Source: Clostridium sp. CAG:413 (GTDB lineage: Bacteria > Bacillota > Clostridia > Oscillospirales > Acutalibacteraceae). Taken from it: a DNA stretch of 64,000 nt. The notes beneath the pieces were generated by a model that saw nothing but the letters and a program-made list of their open reading frames with translations, searched no databases and was not told the DNA's origin. Location of the stretch: assembly GCA_000431775.1 (NCBI GenBank), contig FR888230.1, forward strand, positions 35,823-99,822, read 5' to 3'. Positions 25,135 to 34,254 of this stretch are shown one piece after another (positions within the stretch are counted from its first letter, which is position 1; the number at the start of each line of letters is the position of its first letter). The translations under genes were made by a program, and so were the position numbers.

Positions 25135-26859
25135 ATGAAAAAACTCACGGTATACCTCAAGGGGAACCGTACCGAATGCGTGCTCGCTCCGCTGTTCAAA
25201 ATGCTTGAGGCCATATTGGAGCTTTTTGTGCCGCTGATAATAAAAGCAATCATCGACAAGGGCATCGGTCGGTCGGACGACGGCTATATCATGCGTATGT
25301 GCGGCGTACTCGTGCTGCTCGGCGCGGTCGGGCTCATCTTCTCGATAACCGCCCAATATTTTGCCGCCAAGGCTTCGACCTCCTTTGTCAGGAAGCTGCG
25401 CCACGCCGTATTTGAGCGCATAGGCTCCTTCTCATACTCGCAGCTTGACGGCATAGGCTCCTCGACCCTGATAACCCGCCTCACCAGCGACATGGATAGC
25501 GTACAGAACGGCTTGAATCTGACGCTGCGCCTGCTGCTGCGTTCTCCCTTTGTCGTGATAGGCGCGATGATAATGGCTTTCACCGTGGATGCAAAGTCGG
25601 CGCTGACCTTCGTTGTGGTCATACCCGCCCTCTCCGTCGTGGTATTCGGCATACTGCTGCTCTGCATCCCGCTCTATAAAAAAGTCCGTGCCGCACTCGA
25701 CAAGGTGCTCGGCACGGCGAGAGAGAATCTCATCGGTGCAAGAGTGCTGCGTGCATTCTGTAAGGAGGATGAGGAGACAAAGGAATTCGAGCAGCGCAAC
25801 GACACCCTCACCGCCATTCAGGAGCACACGGGCAGGATATCCGCCCTGCTGAATCCCCTGACCTGCATTATAATCAACCTCGGCATAGCGTTCCTTATCT
25901 ATATCGGCGCAGTCCGCGTCGACGCGGGCATCATAACCCAGGGCGCGGTCGTGGCGCTCTATAACTATATGTCGCAGATACTTGTTGAGCTGATAAAGCT
26001 TGCGAATCTGATAATCAGCATCACCAAATCCCTCGCCTGCGCGGGCAGGATAAGCACCGTGCTTGAAATGCCCGCAGAGGAGGACGGCGGCAGCGGCAGC
26101 GTCGACGACAGCTCCGATATCGCCGTTGAATTCGACAATGTTTCGTTCACCTACGACGGCTCGGGCGAAAGCTCGCTCGAGGGCGTCAGCTTCAAAGCCA
26201 AAAAGGGCGAAACGATTGGCATAATCGGCTCGACAGGCTCGGGCAAGACCACTCTGGTGAATCTCATCCCCGGCTTCTACCGCCCGACAGAGGGTAAAAT
26301 AACCGTCGGCGGCTGCGACTCCGCTTCGCTCCCGCTCGAGGAGCTTAGAAGCCGCGTGGCAGTCGTGCCGCAGCGCTCCGTGCTCTTTAAGGGCACGGTC
26401 AGGGAGAACCTGCGCTGGGGCAAGCCCGACGCCACCGAGCAGGAGATGCTTGCCGCTCTCGAGACCGCTCAGGCAAAGGATTTCATCCTCGCCAAGGACG
26501 GCGGGCTGGACGCCCCCGTTGAGCAGGGCGGGCGCAATTTCTCCGGCGGCCAGAGGCAGCGCCTTGCCGTCGCAAGGGCAGTCATCAAGGACGCGGATAT
26601 CCTTATTCTTGACGACAGCTCAAGCGCCCTCGACTACGCCACCGACGCCGCCATGCGTAAGGCCATAGCCGCCTCTCAGGGCGACAAAACGGTATTCATC
26701 GTCTCTCAGCGCACATCGTCCATAATGAACGCCGATAAGATAATCGTGCTTGAGGACGGCAGGGCGCAGGTCGGCACACACGACGAGCTGATGAAGTCAA
26801 GCGACGTCTATCGCGAGATACATCTCTCGCAGTTTGACCCGGAGGAGGCGAGCGCATGA
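25135..26859 (+). CDS. ABC exporter half-transporter with degenerate ATP site (heterodimer subunit 1)
   Basis: A 574-residue type-IV ABC half-exporter: six membrane helices (about residues 15-310), then an ATPase domain. Walker A is GSTGSGKTT (about residue 365), the signature is FSGGQRQRL, and Walker B is LILDDSSSALD. At the catalytic-base position it has Asp494 where Glu is usual, and the switch histidine is Gln525 (IVSQRTSS). This is the pattern of the non-canonical subunit in BmrC/D- or TM287/288-type heterodimers. The next gene, overlapping by four bases, supplies the canonical subunit. The substrate (drug, lipid or peptide) is unknown. The position after glycan genes suggests cotranscription but does not prove shared function. 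Confidence 0.92.
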   Translation: MKKLTVYLKGNRTECVLAPLFKMLEAILELFVPLIIKAIIDKGIGRSDDGYIMRMCGVLVLLGAVGLIFSITAQYFAAKASTSFVRKLRHAVFERIGSFSYSQLDGIGSSTLITRLTSDMDSVQNGLNLTLRLLLRSPFVVIGAMIMAFTVDAKSALTFVVVIPALSVVVFGILLLCIPLYKKVRAALDKVLGTARENLIGARVLRAFCKEDEETKEFEQRNDTLTAIQEHTGRISALLNPLTCIIINLGIAFLIYIGAVRVDAGIITQGAVVALYNYMSQILVELIKLANLIISITKSLACAGRISTVLEMPAEEDGGSGSVDDSSDIAVEFDNVSFTYDGSGESSLEGVSFKAKKGETIGIIGSTGSGKTTLVNLIPGFYRPTEGKITVGGCDSASLPLEELRSRVAVVPQRSVLFKGTVRENLRWGKPDATEQEMLAALETAQAKDFILAKDGGLDAPVEQGGRNFSGGQRQRLAVARAVIKDADILILDDSSSALDYATDAAMRKAIAASQGDKTVFIVSQRTSSIMNADKIIVLEDGRAQVGTHDELMKSSDVYREIHLSQFDPEEASA

Positions 26860-28610
26860 GCAGGATAAAGGCCAAAAAAGGTACTCTCAAAAAGGTGCTT
26901 CACTATGTCGGCAGATATAAACCGCACCTCGCGTTCTCTATAATCCTCGCCGCCGTGAGCGTTGCCGCGACGCTCTATATCCCCGTGCTTGCGGGCAGGG
27001 CGATAGACAATATCGTTGACGAAAGAAATGTTGATTTCGCCGCGCTGAAGCCCCTGCTCATCGGCATAGGAATTCTTGCCGCCGTTACGGCGCTGGCGCA
27101 GTGGATAATGAACGCGCTCAACAACAAGATAACATTCTGCGTGGTGCGCGATATCCGCAACGCCGCAATGAGGCGCATACAGATACTGCCCCTGAGCTAT
27201 ATCGACAGCCACCCCGCGGGCGAAACGGTCAGCCGCATCATCGCCGACGCCGACCAATTCGCCGACGGCCTGCTCATGGGCTTCACCCAGCTTTTCACGG
27301 GCGTTATAACCATCCTCGGCACGATAGGCTTCATGCTCTCGATAAACGTGAAGATAACTCTTGTCGTCGTGCTGCTCACGCCGCTCTCGCTCTTTGTCGC
27401 AAGATTTATCGCCCGCCGCACCTATTCGATGTTCAGGGCGCAGTCCGAGACCAGAGGCGAGCAAACCGCATTCATTGAAGAAAAAATAGGCTCTCAAAAG
27501 GTCGTCAAGGCGTTCACGAGGGAGGCAAAGACCCTCGAGGAATTCGACGAGATAAACGACCGCTACGCCAAGCGCTCGCTCAAGGCGATATTCTTCTCCT
27601 CGATAACCAACCCATCGACCCGCTTCGTCAACAGCGTTGTTTACGCCGCCGTGGGTCTTACGGGCGCTCTCTTCGCCGTCAAAGGCGCTATCTCCGTCGG
27701 CGGGCTCACCTGCTTCCTGAGCTACGCCAATCAATATACCAAGCCCTTCAACGAGATCTCGGGCGTTGTGGCGGAGCTGCAAAATGCTCTTGCCTGCGCC
27801 GAGAGGCTCTTTGAATTGGTCGAGCAGCCGCCGCAATCCCCCGAAAAGGCGGACGCCGTGACCCTCACCGACGCCAAGGGCAACGTGGCGATGCAAAACG
27901 TCGCCTTCTCCTATGTCAAGGACAGGGAGCTTATCAAGAACCTAAATCTCAACGTAAAAGCGGGCAGCAGAATCGCCATAGTCGGCCCGACGGGCTGCGG
28001 CAAAACTACGCTGATAAACCTGCTCATGCGCTTCTATGATGTCGACGGCGGCGTGATAGCCGTTGACGGCATTGACATCAACGATATCACCCGCTCCAGC
28101 CTGCGCCGCAGCTACGGCATGGTGCTGCAGGACACATGGCTCAAGGACGGCACGGTGCGCGAGAATATCGCAATGGGCAAGCCCGACGCGACCGACGAGG
28201 AGATAATCGCCGCCGCCAAGGCTTCGCACGCCCACAGCTTCATCAAGCGTATGCCTCAGGGCTACGACACGGTGATTTCGGATGAAAATTCGGGTCTGTC
28301 GCAGGGTCAGAAGCAGCTGCTCTGCATCGCGCGTGTCATGCTCTGCCTGCCGCCGATGCTCATTCTCGACGAGGCGACCTCCTCGATAGACACCCGCACC
28401 GAGATAAAGATCCAGCAGGCATTCTCCCGCATGATGCAGGGCAGGACGAGTTTCGTCGTCGCCCACCGCCTCTCGACGATAAAGAATTCCGACCTCATCC
28501 TTGTGATGAAGGACGGCAGCATCATCGAGCAGGGCACTCACGCCGAGCTGATGGAGCAAAACGGCTTCTATGCCGCGCTCTATAACAGCCGCCTTGACCG
28601 AGGTGCATGA
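26856..28610 (+). CDS. ABC exporter half-transporter with intact ATP site (heterodimer subunit 2)
   Basis: A 584-residue partner of the preceding half-exporter. It has six membrane helices, then Walker A GPTGCGKTT (about residue 377), Walker B LILDEATSSID with the catalytic Glu506, and His537 in VVAHRLSTI. Its own signature is altered to LSQGQKQ instead of LSGGQ. In heterodimeric exporters the composite active site pairs this subunit's Walker motifs with the partner's LSGGQ, here FSGGQ, so one hydrolytic site should be fully functional. The start overlaps the previous stop (ATGA). The stop is one base before the kinase-like gene. Confidence 0.93.
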   Translation: MSRIKAKKGTLKKVLHYVGRYKPHLAFSIILAAVSVAATLYIPVLAGRAIDNIVDERNVDFAALKPLLIGIGILAAVTALAQWIMNALNNKITFCVVRDIRNAAMRRIQILPLSYIDSHPAGETVSRIIADADQFADGLLMGFTQLFTGVITILGTIGFMLSINVKITLVVVLLTPLSLFVARFIARRTYSMFRAQSETRGEQTAFIEEKIGSQKVVKAFTREAKTLEEFDEINDRYAKRSLKAIFFSSITNPSTRFVNSVVYAAVGLTGALFAVKGAISVGGLTCFLSYANQYTKPFNEISGVVAELQNALACAERLFELVEQPPQSPEKADAVTLTDAKGNVAMQNVAFSYVKDRELIKNLNLNVKAGSRIAIVGPTGCGKTTLINLLMRFYDVDGGVIAVDGIDINDITRSSLRRSYGMVLQDTWLKDGTVRENIAMGKPDATDEEIIAAAKASHAHSFIKRMPQGYDTVISDENSGLSQGQKQLLCIARVMLCLPPMLILDEATSSIDTRTEIKIQQAFSRMMQGRTSFVVAHRLSTIKNSDLILVMKDGSIIEQGTHAELMEQNGFYAALYNSRLDRGA

Positions 28611-28611
28611 T

Positions 28612-29181
28612 ATGGAGAGGATAATCGAAAAAGCACGGGCGCTGCTCGCCTCAAAGGGCAGCGCCGTGATAGCCCTTGACGGGCGGGCTGCGGCGGGCAA
28701 AACAACCCTTGCCGCGGCTCTCGCCGAGCGGCTGAACGCCGAGGTCATACATATGGACGACTTCTTCCTGCCCCCGGAGCTTCGCACGGCGGAGCGGCTC
28801 TCGCTGCCGGGCGGCAATGTGCACTACGAGCGCTTCAGCGCCGAAGTTGCCGACGGTATTCTGAGCGGCAAGCCCTTTGAATACTCGGTATTCGACTGCT
28901 CGATAATGGGCGTTTCGGGCAAAAAAAGAGTGACACCCGATGGGGTCACCATAGTTGAGGGTGCATATGCGCTGCATCCGCAGATCCCGGACATTTACGA
29001 TATAAAAGTCTTTGTCACCGCCCCGCTTGAAACGCGCCTCGAGCGCATCCTGCGCCGCAACGGCAGCGAAAAGCTCGAAGCCTTCCGCCGCAGATGGATC
29101 CCTCTCGAAGAAGCCTACTTCAGCGCCTTCGGCATAGAGAATAAATGCGATATCGTCATCGAGCAGCTCCGTGGCCTATAA
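28612..29181 (+). CDS. Uridine-kinase-like P-loop kinase
   Basis: A 189-residue P-loop kinase of the uridine/phosphoribulokinase type. It has Walker A LDGRAAAGKTTLA (about residues 22-34), EVIHMDDFFLPPELRT (the Asp-Asp substrate loop typical of Udk-like proteins), PGGNVHYERF, VEGAYALHP, and a lid RRNGSEKLEAFRRRWIPLE. True Udk is usually about 200-210 residues. This shorter form is often annotated as uridine kinase family, so nucleoside specificity is uncertain. The ATG at 28612 has GAGGTG upstream, overlapping the end of the ABC gene. The last codons contain the left copy of a 19-bp repeat also found at 30269. Confidence 0.82.
   Translation: MERIIEKARALLASKGSAVIALDGRAAAGKTTLAAALAERLNAEVIHMDDFFLPPELRTAERLSLPGGNVHYERFSAEVADGILSGKPFEYSVFDCSIMGVSGKKRVTPDGVTIVEGAYALHPQIPDIYDIKVFVTAPLETRLERILRRNGSEKLEAFRRRWIPLEEAYFSAFGIENKCDIVIEQLRGL
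29140..29158 (+). repeat. Left copy of a 19-bp direct repeat flanking the AraC-family gene
   Basis: AATAAATGCGATATCGTCA lies inside the last codons of the kinase-like gene (NKCDIV) and recurs exactly at 30269-30287. Confidence 0.85.
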
Positions 29182-29224
29182 GGTGTTATCCTCCGTCAGA
29201 CTCAATTAAATCCTCAGCATAAAA

Positions 29225-29274
29225 ATAACCGACTGCTATGAAGTGCGGCTTCACGCAATCGGTTATACTTCTTT
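29225..29274. terminator. Hairpin terminator after the kinase-like gene
   Basis: ATAACCGA (29225-29232) pairs with TCGGTTAT (29259-29266), with an inner GAAG/CTTC hairpin and a following ACTTCTTT. It ends the phosphatase-to-kinase unit. Confidence 0.6.
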
Positions 29275-29362
29275 CAATATCAGCGCTTTACGAAAAATAA
29301 GAACGAAAAAGTTCGGGCAATATTTCAACTGCTGTGTTACAATCGTTATCGAGGTGAACGGT

Positions 29363-30217
29363 ATGGATGTTTTAAGAGAACTGAACGATGTGTCGGATTA
29401 CATTGAAGAGCACATTACCGATGATATCAACATTGATGAGCTTGCAAGGATCGCCATGCAGAGCGGCAATAATTTCTCGCGCCTGTTCAGCTATATGGTC
29501 GGTATGTCCGTCAATGAATATATTAGGCGGCGCAGGCTGTCGCTTGCCGTAAATGACCTGCAAAACAGCAACGCGAAAATTATTGATATCGCAATGAAGT
29601 ACGGCTGGAACAGCTCCGACGCTTTCACTAAGGCTTTCATTAATCAGCACGGCACTACTCCGACAAACGCAAGAAACAAAATCGGTTCTGTTAAAATATT
29701 CCCGCCCGTTTCCTTTGAATTGAACATTAAAGGAGCAAAAGAAATGGATTTCAAAATTGTAACCGTTGACAGCTTTGAAATTTTCGGTTTGTCAAAGCAG
29801 TTTAATTGCCGCTCGGCTGACAGATTCAAGCAGGAGAACATCATGTGGTCCGTTGAATTTGAGCATTACCCCGAAAGGATCAGCGCCGGATATGACGGGA
29901 TCTGGTACGGAGTCTTCGACAACGGAAAATACTCTATTGCAAGAGCCCAAAAAGATATCGACTATAGCCGTCTGGAGAAGATAACTGTCCCCGGCGGGCA
30001 ATATGCGGTTTTCACCACCGAAAAGGGCGGCTATGCCGGAACGGAGCTGCCCCGCCTGCACGAGCTGGTTTTTAATTCCTGGCTGCCCGACTCTGAGTAC
30101 AAAATCAAAGAAGAATTTGTAATTGAAGTCTATCATCTGGCAACAGACCGAGCCGAACGCAGGAAAAATAGGTATTATGAGATGTGGATCCCCATCAGTG
30201 AACCCGACACGGAATAA
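29363..30217 (+). CDS. AraC-family regulator with C-terminal effector-binding domain
   Basis: A 284-residue transcription regulator. Two helix-turn-helix motifs form an N-terminal AraC domain (residues about 5-105; INIDELARIAMQSGNNFSRL and AMKYGWNSSDAFTKAF). A GyrI-like/multidrug-type effector-binding domain follows (about 125-284; DFKIVTVDSFEIFGLSK, VPGGQYAVFTTEKG, EVYHLAT). This N-HTH plus GyrI order is that of Rob- and SoxS-like sensors of small hydrophobic compounds. The ATG at 29363 has GAGGTG 6 bases upstream. Base composition is more AT-rich than the flanks, and the gene lies between two 19-bp direct repeats. Its targets may include the nearby ABC exporter, but no operator was identified. 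Confidence 0.9.
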   Translation: MDVLRELNDVSDYIEEHITDDINIDELARIAMQSGNNFSRLFSYMVGMSVNEYIRRRRLSLAVNDLQNSNAKIIDIAMKYGWNSSDAFTKAFINQHGTTPTNARNKIGSVKIFPPVSFELNIKGAKEMDFKIVTVDSFEIFGLSKQFNCRSADRFKQENIMWSVEFEHYPERISAGYDGIWYGVFDNGKYSIARAQKDIDYSRLEKITVPGGQYAVFTTEKGGYAGTELPRLHELVFNSWLPDSEYKIKEEFVIEVYHLATDRAERRKNRYYEMWIPISEPDTE

Positions 30218-30268
30218 TCTAAAAGCCAAACATCATTTCTCCACGTTCCCCGCATTTTCAATATAAAA

Positions 30269-30287
30269 AATAAATGCGATATCGTCA
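30269..30287 (+). repeat. Right copy of the 19-bp direct repeat
   Basis: An exact second copy of AATAAATGCGATATCGTCA. In one frame the surrounding DNA reads FNIKNKCDIVTKR, resembling the kinase-like C-terminus FGIENKCDIVIEQ, so it looks like a leftover fragment of a duplicated gene end. Confidence 0.8.
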
Positions 30288-30294
30288 CAAAACG

Positions 30295-30323
30295 AACCCT
30301 GCGCCCGCTGCGGGCGCAGGGTT
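30295..30323. terminator. Near-perfect palindrome, candidate bidirectional terminator
   Basis: A 14-bp stem (30295-30308 with 30310-30323) around one central base, sequence AACCCTGCGCCCGC. Short T runs lie on both sides. It lies between the AraC-family gene and the leftward tRNA pair. Confidence 0.5.
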
Positions 30324-30363
30324 TGCTTTCGCCTGTCGCATATGCAAAAAAACAAATATAACT

Positions 30364-30397
30364 GAAAAGCTCCTGTCCAAAAGAACAAGAGCTTTTC
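30364..30397 (-). terminator. Terminator of the tRNA operon
   Basis: GAAAAGCTC (30389-30397 complement) pairs with GAGCTTTTC directly after the tRNA-Tyr CCA end. A T-rich run (ATTTGTTTTTTT, reading leftwards) follows. Confidence 0.7.
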
Positions 30398-30482
<85 letters not shown>

Positions 30483-30509
30483 GAATATTCAGTTGCGTTA
30501 TCTCGTGGG

Positions 30510-30585
30510 TGGAGCTGGTGGACGGACTCGAACCCCCGACCTGCTGATTACAAATCAGCTGCTCTACCAACTGAGCTACACCAGC
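30510..30585 (-). tRNA. tRNA-Thr (UGU anticodon)
   Basis: A 76-base tRNA with encoded CCA. The acceptor GCTGGTG pairs with CACCAGC. The D arm is GCTCAGTTGGTAGAGC. The anticodon stem CTGAT/ATCAG encloses TTTGTAA, anticodon TGT. The T arm is GGGGGTTCGAGTCC. It lies 27 bases upstream of tRNA-Tyr in the same transcript. Confidence 0.96.
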
Positions 30586-30726
30586 ACGGAACGCTCGATT
30601 AATATAGCACAAAAAAAGCGTTTCGTCAAGTGATTTTTTAAAAAAATCGTAATTTTTTGAAAAAAGATTGTTTCTATGATCGCCGAGCTGAGGTAATATT
30701 TTTCGACGTGCATTTTGCGACGGATC

Positions 30727-30756
30727 GGGGCGAAGCCGTATTTGCGGCTCCGCCCC
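30727..30756 (-). terminator. GC-rich hairpin downstream of clpC
   Basis: GGGGCGAAGCCG (30727-30738) pairs with CGGCTCCGCCCC (30745-30756), one mismatch, 13 bases beyond the clpC stop. No clear T run follows on the minus strand, so it may slow or protect the 3' end rather than terminate fully. Confidence 0.5.
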
Positions 30757-30768
30757 TTTAATTGCTCA

Positions 30769-33213
30769 TCATTCTTTTGTCTCAAAGACAAAGTCGCCGC
30801 CCGAGTATTCGCAGACATATTTTTTATCGGGGCTGAATCTGCCCTCAAGCATCTGCTCGGAAAGCTTATCCTCGATACGCTGCTGGATGGCGCGCCTGAG
30901 CGGCCTTGCCCCGTATACGGGGTCGAAGCCCTCCTTGCCTATCTCGCTGACGGCGCTCTCGGCAAACTCCACCTTGAGGTCAAGTTCGGCGATACGCTTT
31001 GAGAGACCCGCAAGCATCCTGCGCGCGATCTCGTCGATATCGGTCTGTGTGAGCTGACGGAACACGATTATATCGTCGACCCTGTTGAGGAATTCGGGTC
31101 TGAACACGTTCTTGAGCTCGCCCATGACGGCTTCGCGGATCTTTTTGTCATCCGCCGTTTCGCCGCTCGAGGGGGCGAAGCCCAAAGTGCCTGCGCCGCT
31201 CTTGGCTATCAGCTTTGCGCCGACGTTTGAAGTCATTATGATGATGCAGTTTCTGAAATCGACGCGTCTGCCCTGTGAATCGGTCAGAATGCCGTCCTCA
31301 AGGATTTGGAGCAACATATTGAACACATCGGGATGAGCCTTCTCTATCTCATCAAAGAGCACGACGGAGTAGGGTCTGCGGCGCACCTTTTCAGTGAGCT
31401 GACCGCCCTCCTCGTAGCCGACATAGCCCGGGGGCGAGCCGACGAGCCTTGAAACGGTGTGCTTCTCCATATATTCGGACATATCGAGCCTTATCATCGC
31501 ATTCTCATCACCGAACATAGAGGCGGCGAGTGTCTTGCAAAGCTCGGTCTTGCCCACCCCGGTGGGGCCGAGGAAGATGAACGAACCTGTGGGGCGCTTG
31601 GGGTCTTTAAGCCCCGCTCTGCCCCTGCGGATAGCCTTGGCGACGGCGCTGACCGCCTCATCCTGGCCGACTATGCGGCGATGAAGCTCCTCCTCCATAT
31701 TCAGAAGCCTTTGGCTCTCCTCCTGAGTGAGCTGCACGACGGGGATGCCCGTCCACTGCGACACAATGGCGGCTATCTCCTGCTCACCAACCTCTCCCGC
31801 GGCGTGAGTGCTGCGCTCCTTCCAGAGCCTGCGTTCGCTCTCAAGCTCGTTCGAGAGTTTATTCTTTTCGTCGCGAATAGACGCTGCCTGCTCAAAATCC
31901 TGCGAATTGACGGCGCTCGCCATCTCCTCATTCAGGGATTTGATTTTTTCTTCAAGCTCCTTTAGGTCGGGCGGGGTGGCAAATGCCTTGAGCCTGACCC
32001 TCGAAGCTGCTTCATCGACAAGGTCTATCGCTTTGTCGGGCAGATAGCGGTCGCCGATATATCTCGACGACATCTTGACCGCCGCGATTATCGCACCGTC
32101 GGTTATCCTGACCTTGTGGTGCGCCTCGTATTTGTCGCGCAGACCCTTCAAAATGTCAATTGCCTCCTGCTCGGTCGGCTCGCCGACGGTAACGGGCTGG
32201 AATCTGCGCTCAAGGGCGGCGTCCTTCTCGATATGACGGCGGTATTCGTCGAGCGTTGTGGCGCCGATGACCTGGATCTCACCCCTTGCGAGCGAGGGCT
32301 TCAGGATATTTGCGGCATCGACCGCACCCTCCGCCGAGCCTGCGCCGATGAGCGTGTGAACTTCATCTATGAAGAGTATCACATCGCCCGACTTCTTGAC
32401 TTCCTCAATAGCGTTGCGGATGCGCTCCTCAAAGTCGCCCCTGTATTTGGTGCCGGCGACCATGCCTGTGAGGTCGAGCGAAACTATCCGCTTATTCCGC
32501 AGCAGCTCGGGCACCTCGCCCGTGGCTATCTTGAGCGCCAGCCCCTCGGCTATGGCCGTCTTGCCGACACCGGGCTCGCCGATGAGACAGGGGTTATTCT
32601 TCGTCCTCCTGCTGAGGATCTGAATGACCCTCTCTATCTCCTGCTGCCTGCCGATGACGGGGTCTATCCTGCCCTGATTTGCAAGGGCGGTCAGATCCCT
32701 GCCAAACTGTGAGAGCGTGGGCGTATCGGAGCGCTCCTTGCTCTCCTTCTTTGACTCGCCCGAGCTTTGGGCGTTGCTGCCGAGGGCGGCGGTGAGGTCG
32801 GAGAGCAGATCCTGCGGCTGGACACCGAGACGGCTGAGCACCTCGGTGGCGGCGCTCGTGCCCTCACGGATTATGCCCATGAGTATATGCTCCGTGCCGA
32901 TATAGGCGTGACCCATTCCTCTGCCCTGCAATATCGCCGTGTCGATGATATTCTTGGCTCTGGGCGTGAAATCATTGGGCGAAAGCACCGTAGGCGAGCC
33001 GATGCCCACGCTGCTTTTGATTATCGACTCGACCTCGGCGTAGGTGACTTTCCTCGCCGAGAGAGCGGTGTAGGCCATGCCCCCGTTCTCGGAGAGCAGA
33101 CCGAGCAGCAGATGCTCGCTGCCGACATAGGTGTGGCCGAGATCCTCCGCCGCGGTGATGGCGTTGTTGAGCGCCTCGTTGGCTTTCTGAGTAAAGCCCG
33201 TAAATCTATACAT
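30769..33213 (-). CDS. clpC: ClpC AAA+ unfoldase of the Clp protease
   Basis: An 814-residue Hsp100 ATPase that unfolds proteins for ClpP, in Firmicutes including arginine-phosphorylated substrates marked by McsB. The Clp_N domain (FTGFTQKANEALNNA, GSEHLLLGLL) comes first. AAA-1 has Walker A GEPGVGKTA near residue 211. A UVR-type coiled segment (NSQDFEQAASIRDEKNKL) lies in the middle domain, and AAA-2 has GPTGVGKTE near residue 550. A ClpP-docking VGFAP-like loop is present as LGFAPSSG near residue 660. It is the last gene of the ctsR operon, 36 bases after mcsB. Confidence 0.97.
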   Translation of the reverse strand: MYRFTGFTQKANEALNNAITAAEDLGHTYVGSEHLLLGLLSENGGMAYTALSARKVTYAEVESIIKSSVGIGSPTVLSPNDFTPRAKNIIDTAILQGRGMGHAYIGTEHILMGIIREGTSAATEVLSRLGVQPQDLLSDLTAALGSNAQSSGESKKESKERSDTPTLSQFGRDLTALANQGRIDPVIGRQQEIERVIQILSRRTKNNPCLIGEPGVGKTAIAEGLALKIATGEVPELLRNKRIVSLDLTGMVAGTKYRGDFEERIRNAIEEVKKSGDVILFIDEVHTLIGAGSAEGAVDAANILKPSLARGEIQVIGATTLDEYRRHIEKDAALERRFQPVTVGEPTEQEAIDILKGLRDKYEAHHKVRITDGAIIAAVKMSSRYIGDRYLPDKAIDLVDEAASRVRLKAFATPPDLKELEEKIKSLNEEMASAVNSQDFEQAASIRDEKNKLSNELESERRLWKERSTHAAGEVGEQEIAAIVSQWTGIPVVQLTQEESQRLLNMEEELHRRIVGQDEAVSAVAKAIRRGRAGLKDPKRPTGSFIFLGPTGVGKTELCKTLAASMFGDENAMIRLDMSEYMEKHTVSRLVGSPPGYVGYEEGGQLTEKVRRRPYSVVLFDEIEKAHPDVFNMLLQILEDGILTDSQGRRVDFRNCIIIMTSNVGAKLIAKSGAGTLGFAPSSGETADDKKIREAVMGELKNVFRPEFLNRVDDIIVFRQLTQTDIDEIARRMLAGLSKRIAELDLKVEFAESAVSEIGKEGFDPVYGARPLRRAIQQRIEDKLSEQMLEGRFSPDKKYVCEYSGGDFVFETKE

Positions 33214-33249
33214 ACAATTTCCCCCTGAATATACTTCGCTTATCTTTTA

Positions 33250-34254
33250 TTACGCAAGCGCCTCTCTGACCGCCTTTGCTCTGGCGGCGTCCCTCGCCGC
33301 GGGGCCTATAGCTCCGTCGGCGGCTGCGCTTATCGTAGCGGGCTGCATATTGACTATCAGCTCGTTTATCTTCTCGAGCGGGATATCCACTACCCCTCTC
33401 GCTGCGCCGAGCCTCACCTCGGAGATAAGCTCCATGAATTCGTCGCTGCTGAGCAGCCTTGCATTCTGAAGCACTCCGAGCGCGCGGAATATCTTATCCT
33501 CCTCGGCGGGATTCTTGACTATCTCCTGCGCCGCAGACCTCTCCTGAGCGACGAGCTGCAGGACTATCGAGCGCAGGTTGGCTATCGCCGTCTCCTCGGT
33601 GATGCCGAGGGTTATCTGATTGCTTATCTGATAAATATCGCCCGTCGAGGCCGAGCCTTCGCCGTAAGCGCCCCTTATCGTCAGGCCGAGCTTCGACACC
33701 GTGCCCGCGAGCCTTGCTATCTGACCGCAGCGGGTCAGGGCGGGCAGGTGGAGCATAACGGAGGCTCTCATCGCCGTGCCGAGATTGGTCGGGCACTGGG
33801 TGAGGTAGCCTATGCGCTCGTCAAAGGCGTATTTCAGCTTGCCGTCAAGGATAGCATCTATCTTATCCGCCTCGGCATACGCCTGCTCAAGCGCAAGACC
33901 TGCCTTTATCACCTGAATTCTGATGTGATCCTCCTCGCAGAGCATAATGCTCACGCTCTCGTCGGAGGAGAGCAGCAGAGCCGTGCCGTCCCTGCGGGCG
34001 GCGAATTCGGGGCTGATAAGGTGCTTCTCGGCGAGCGAGACCGCCTGAATTTCGCTCAGGCTCTTCATATCAATATAGCTGAGGTCGCTGCCGTCACAGA
34101 GCAGAGCCGATTTGACGGCGGAATTCACTTTCTCCCTGCCCTCGGCGTCGAGCTTCGACGGGAACGGGAATTCATCGAGATTTCTCGCAAGCCTGATCCT
34201 GGTGCTCAGGACTATATCGCCCTGCTCGCCTTTATCAATATACCATTTGCTCAT
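33250..34254 (-). CDS. mcsB: Protein-arginine kinase McsB
   Basis: A 334-residue ATP:guanido phosphotransferase that phosphorylates arginines in proteins, inactivating CtsR and tagging substrates for ClpC-ClpP. It begins MSKWYIDKGEQGDIVLSTRI, and the guanidino-kinase loop CPTNLGTAMRASVMLHLPAL is intact, including the catalytic-site cysteine. DIYQISNQITLG near residue 215 is family-typical. It overlaps mcsA by four bases. The length matches the usual McsB (about 340-360). Confidence 0.96.
   Translation of the reverse strand: MSKWYIDKGEQGDIVLSTRIRLARNLDEFPFPSKLDAEGREKVNSAVKSALLCDGSDLSYIDMKSLSEIQAVSLAEKHLISPEFAARRDGTALLLSSDESVSIMLCEEDHIRIQVIKAGLALEQAYAEADKIDAILDGKLKYAFDERIGYLTQCPTNLGTAMRASVMLHLPALTRCGQIARLAGTVSKLGLTIRGAYGEGSASTGDIYQISNQITLGITEETAIANLRSIVLQLVAQERSAAQEIVKNPAEEDKIFRALGVLQNARLLSSDEFMELISEVRLGAARGVVDIPLEKINELIVNMQPATISAAADGAIGPAARDAARAKAVREALA

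Noticed and set aside
26808-27896. A 362-codon open frame antisense to the second ABC subunit
   Set aside because: It lies opposite well-conserved transporter sequence with Walker motifs, and has no features of its own.
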